Below are positions 49,663-50,922 of a DNA stretch of 50,922 nucleotides, one piece after another. Made by a program: the position numbers and the translations under genes. Position 1 is the stretch's first letter, and every line of letters starts with the position of its first letter. Below the pieces are notes generated by a model. It saw only the letters and a program-made list of their open reading frames with translations, was not told where the DNA came from and made no database searches. This DNA comes from Candidatus Nanoarchaeia archaeon (GTDB lineage: Archaea > Nanobdellota > Nanobdellia > Woesearchaeales > SKGA01), in assembly GCA_028691765.1 (NCBI GenBank), contig JAQUYS010000003.1:1-50922 (forward strand), written 5' to 3'.

Positions 49663-50922
49663 TATTTTAAATCAACCAACATCCATTCTCTAAAAAAGTT
49701 ATAAACTTTGGGAAATTTATTTATTTTTTCCAAGGTTTTTCGATATTTGTCCCTTAATTTTTTAGCTTCTTGATTAGATAAACCTTTTTTCATGACATAA
49801 GAAATCTTGGGTTCCAACACAGTTCTTTCTTCCTCAAAAATCTTTTTAATATCAAACTCCTTTGGATGAGAATAAATATACGATTCTTTTTGCAAACCAA
49901 AAACCGAAGTAGAGATCAAATCAATATTCAACTCATTTCCCTTCAAGAAATCAATAGTTTCAATAAACTCAGTTTCATTTTCAGTTGGAAAACCAAACAT
50001 AATGTATGTAACATTAGAAATTCCTACTTTTTTTGAATTCTCCAAAACTACATCCATATCTTTAACATTTGTGCCTTTCTTCATCAACTTTAAAATTCTG
50101 TCACAACCACTTTCAACACCCCAAATGATTAATCTTAAACCCGAATTAAATAAAATTTTTAAAGTTTCTTCATCAAATTCTTTCAAGGGTTTAAGTTGAC
50201 ACATCCATTTAACATTTAATGGTTTAATTATTTCAGCCAATTCCAATATTCGTTTTTTAGTAAACATATCATCAATAAAAAAAACAAACTTAGAATTAGA
50301 TTTAATTATACTTTGTCTAACATCTTCCAAATCAAACTCTTGATACATGCCTTTTCCATGATGAGTACAAAACGTACATTGTTGATAAAAACAACAAGTT
50401 GTAGTTTTAAGAGGAATCACCCTTTCAGGAACAAAATAATTGTCTTCGTAAATAGAGTAATCCAAAACAACATTATAATTAAGCTTATTTAATTTAACCT
50501 CATCATCATAGATATTTTCACTAGTTATAAAATCATATAATTCAATTTCATTTTTTAAAAAATAATCTGCTTCTTCAATCAATTTAGAATTTACTGCAGG
50601 ACCACCAATAATGATTTTAATATTTAATTTTTTTAATTCTTTAATCAAAGAAAGTGTGTAAAAACATTGCGATGAATAAATTAAACTAAATGCAACCACA
50701 TCAGGCTTCATTTCTAAAAGTTTATTCAAACATTCTTCTAAAAATTCAGGAGATTTTCCTTCAACAACTAAATTATTATTTTGAGAATAAACTTTATGCG
50801 ATTCTTCTGCAAACAAAGTTAAATTTTCTTTTGATGGTTTATCGAACTTTAAATTATGAAAAAATAAATTCAAATCTAAAACTTCAAGATTATACTTAGT
50901 ATCCAAATTATTTTTAAGAAAA
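49662..50922 (-). CDS. Radical SAM protein with B12-binding-like domain (5' end cut)
   Basis: The frame is open to the window edge; the track's start is a TTG at 50906, so the true start is probably outside. The N-terminal half has a cobalamin-binding-like Rossmann region ('PDVVAFSLIYSSQCF', 'KIIIGGPAV'). The radical SAM cluster motif is 'CFYQQCTFC' (Cx4Cx2C, as in several B12-type members), followed by 'FFIDDMF', 'WGVESGCDRIL' and 'YIMFGFPTE'. Substrate and reaction cannot be told. Confidence 0.85.
   Translation of the reverse strand, partial: FLKNNLDTKYNLEVLDLNLFFHNLKFDKPSKENLTLFAEESHKVYSQNNNLVVEGKSPEFLEECLNKLLEMKPDVVAFSLIYSSQCFYTLSLIKELKKLNIKIIIGGPAVNSKLIEEADYFLKNEIELYDFITSENIYDDEVKLNKLNYNVVLDYSIYEDNYFVPERVIPLKTTTCCFYQQCTFCTHHGKGMYQEFDLEDVRQSIIKSNSKFVFFIDDMFTKKRILELAEIIKPLNVKWMCQLKPLKEFDEETLKILFNSGLRLIIWGVESGCDRILKLMKKGTNVKDMDVVLENSKKVGISNVTYIMFGFPTENETEFIETIDFLKGNELNIDLISTSVFGLQKESYIYSHPKEFDIKKIFEEERTVLEPKISYVMKKGLSNQEAKKLRDKYRKTLEKINKFPKVYNFFREWMLVDLK

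Overview
The window is AT-rich, gene-dense DNA from an archaeon, most likely a DPANN lineage such as Woesearchaeota, Pacearchaeota or another Nanoarchaeota relative. The evidence is archaeal RNA polymerase split into Rpo1N/Rpo1C and Rpo2 B''/B', Rpo5 (RpoH) and Rpo6 (RpoK), Alba, eS17, an archaeal uS15 beside a RecJ-like DHH nuclease, DUF357, archaeal AspRS, TATA boxes about 25 nt before leaderless starts, GGTGA ribosome sites, and BHB-type tRNA introns. LysRS is class II, and secreted proteins carry the Cys-rich or 'ITGFV' style common in these genomes. The exact lineage is inference.

Layout. 1-6092: surface or secreted genes, namely a partial tail-fibre-like adhesin, two co-transcribed membrane-anchored partners and a modular Cys-rich protein. 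6099-7430: small hypothetical genes. 7529-9690: rpoK-rps15-recJ. 9721-12012: exported alpha/beta hydrolase. 12060-14911: lysS, a membrane ORF, a repeat region holding two extra copies of the lysS 3' end, and a NYN nuclease. 14966-16264: aspS. 16478-19873: a small gene, an MNT/HEPN toxin-antitoxin pair with a palindromic operator, a membrane protein and an SDR enzyme. 20032-22965: surface protein and small membrane genes. 23000-25999: thioredoxin system with a winged-helix gene, then an M16 peptidase. 26109-30170: GNAT, a Ski2/Mtr4-like helicase whose 3' end is duplicated around an unknown gene, and another unknown gene. 30426-37978: tRNA-Asp, tRNA-Lys and the rpoH-rpoB2-rpoB1-rpoA1-rpoA2 operon. 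38000-40652: small genes, rps17e-albA, a LAGLIDADG endonuclease and tRNA-Arg. 40731-50922: secreted protein, metG, uvsE, small membrane proteins, mgtE, nog1 and a partial B12-type radical SAM gene.

The main points for follow-up are these. (i) All three tRNA genes are interrupted, each at a different place: T-loop in Asp, D-loop in Lys, anticodon loop in Arg. The Arg gene starts 1 nt after a LAGLIDADG gene. (ii) The 3' ends of lysS and of the Ski2-like helicase gene each recur downstream beyond an extra ORF. At lysS they alternate with hairpin repeats that show compensatory changes. (iii) An inverted repeat GTTACT-N7-AGTAAC recurs at five promoter regions, mostly of secreted or unknown genes, and suggests an unrecognised regulon. 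(iv) rpoB2 is broken by a -1 frame change, and the Rpo2 B' zinc ribbon has lost most of its cysteines. (v) The HEPN toxin has Tyr at the usual RX4H histidine. No CRISPR array, rRNA or insertion sequence was seen.
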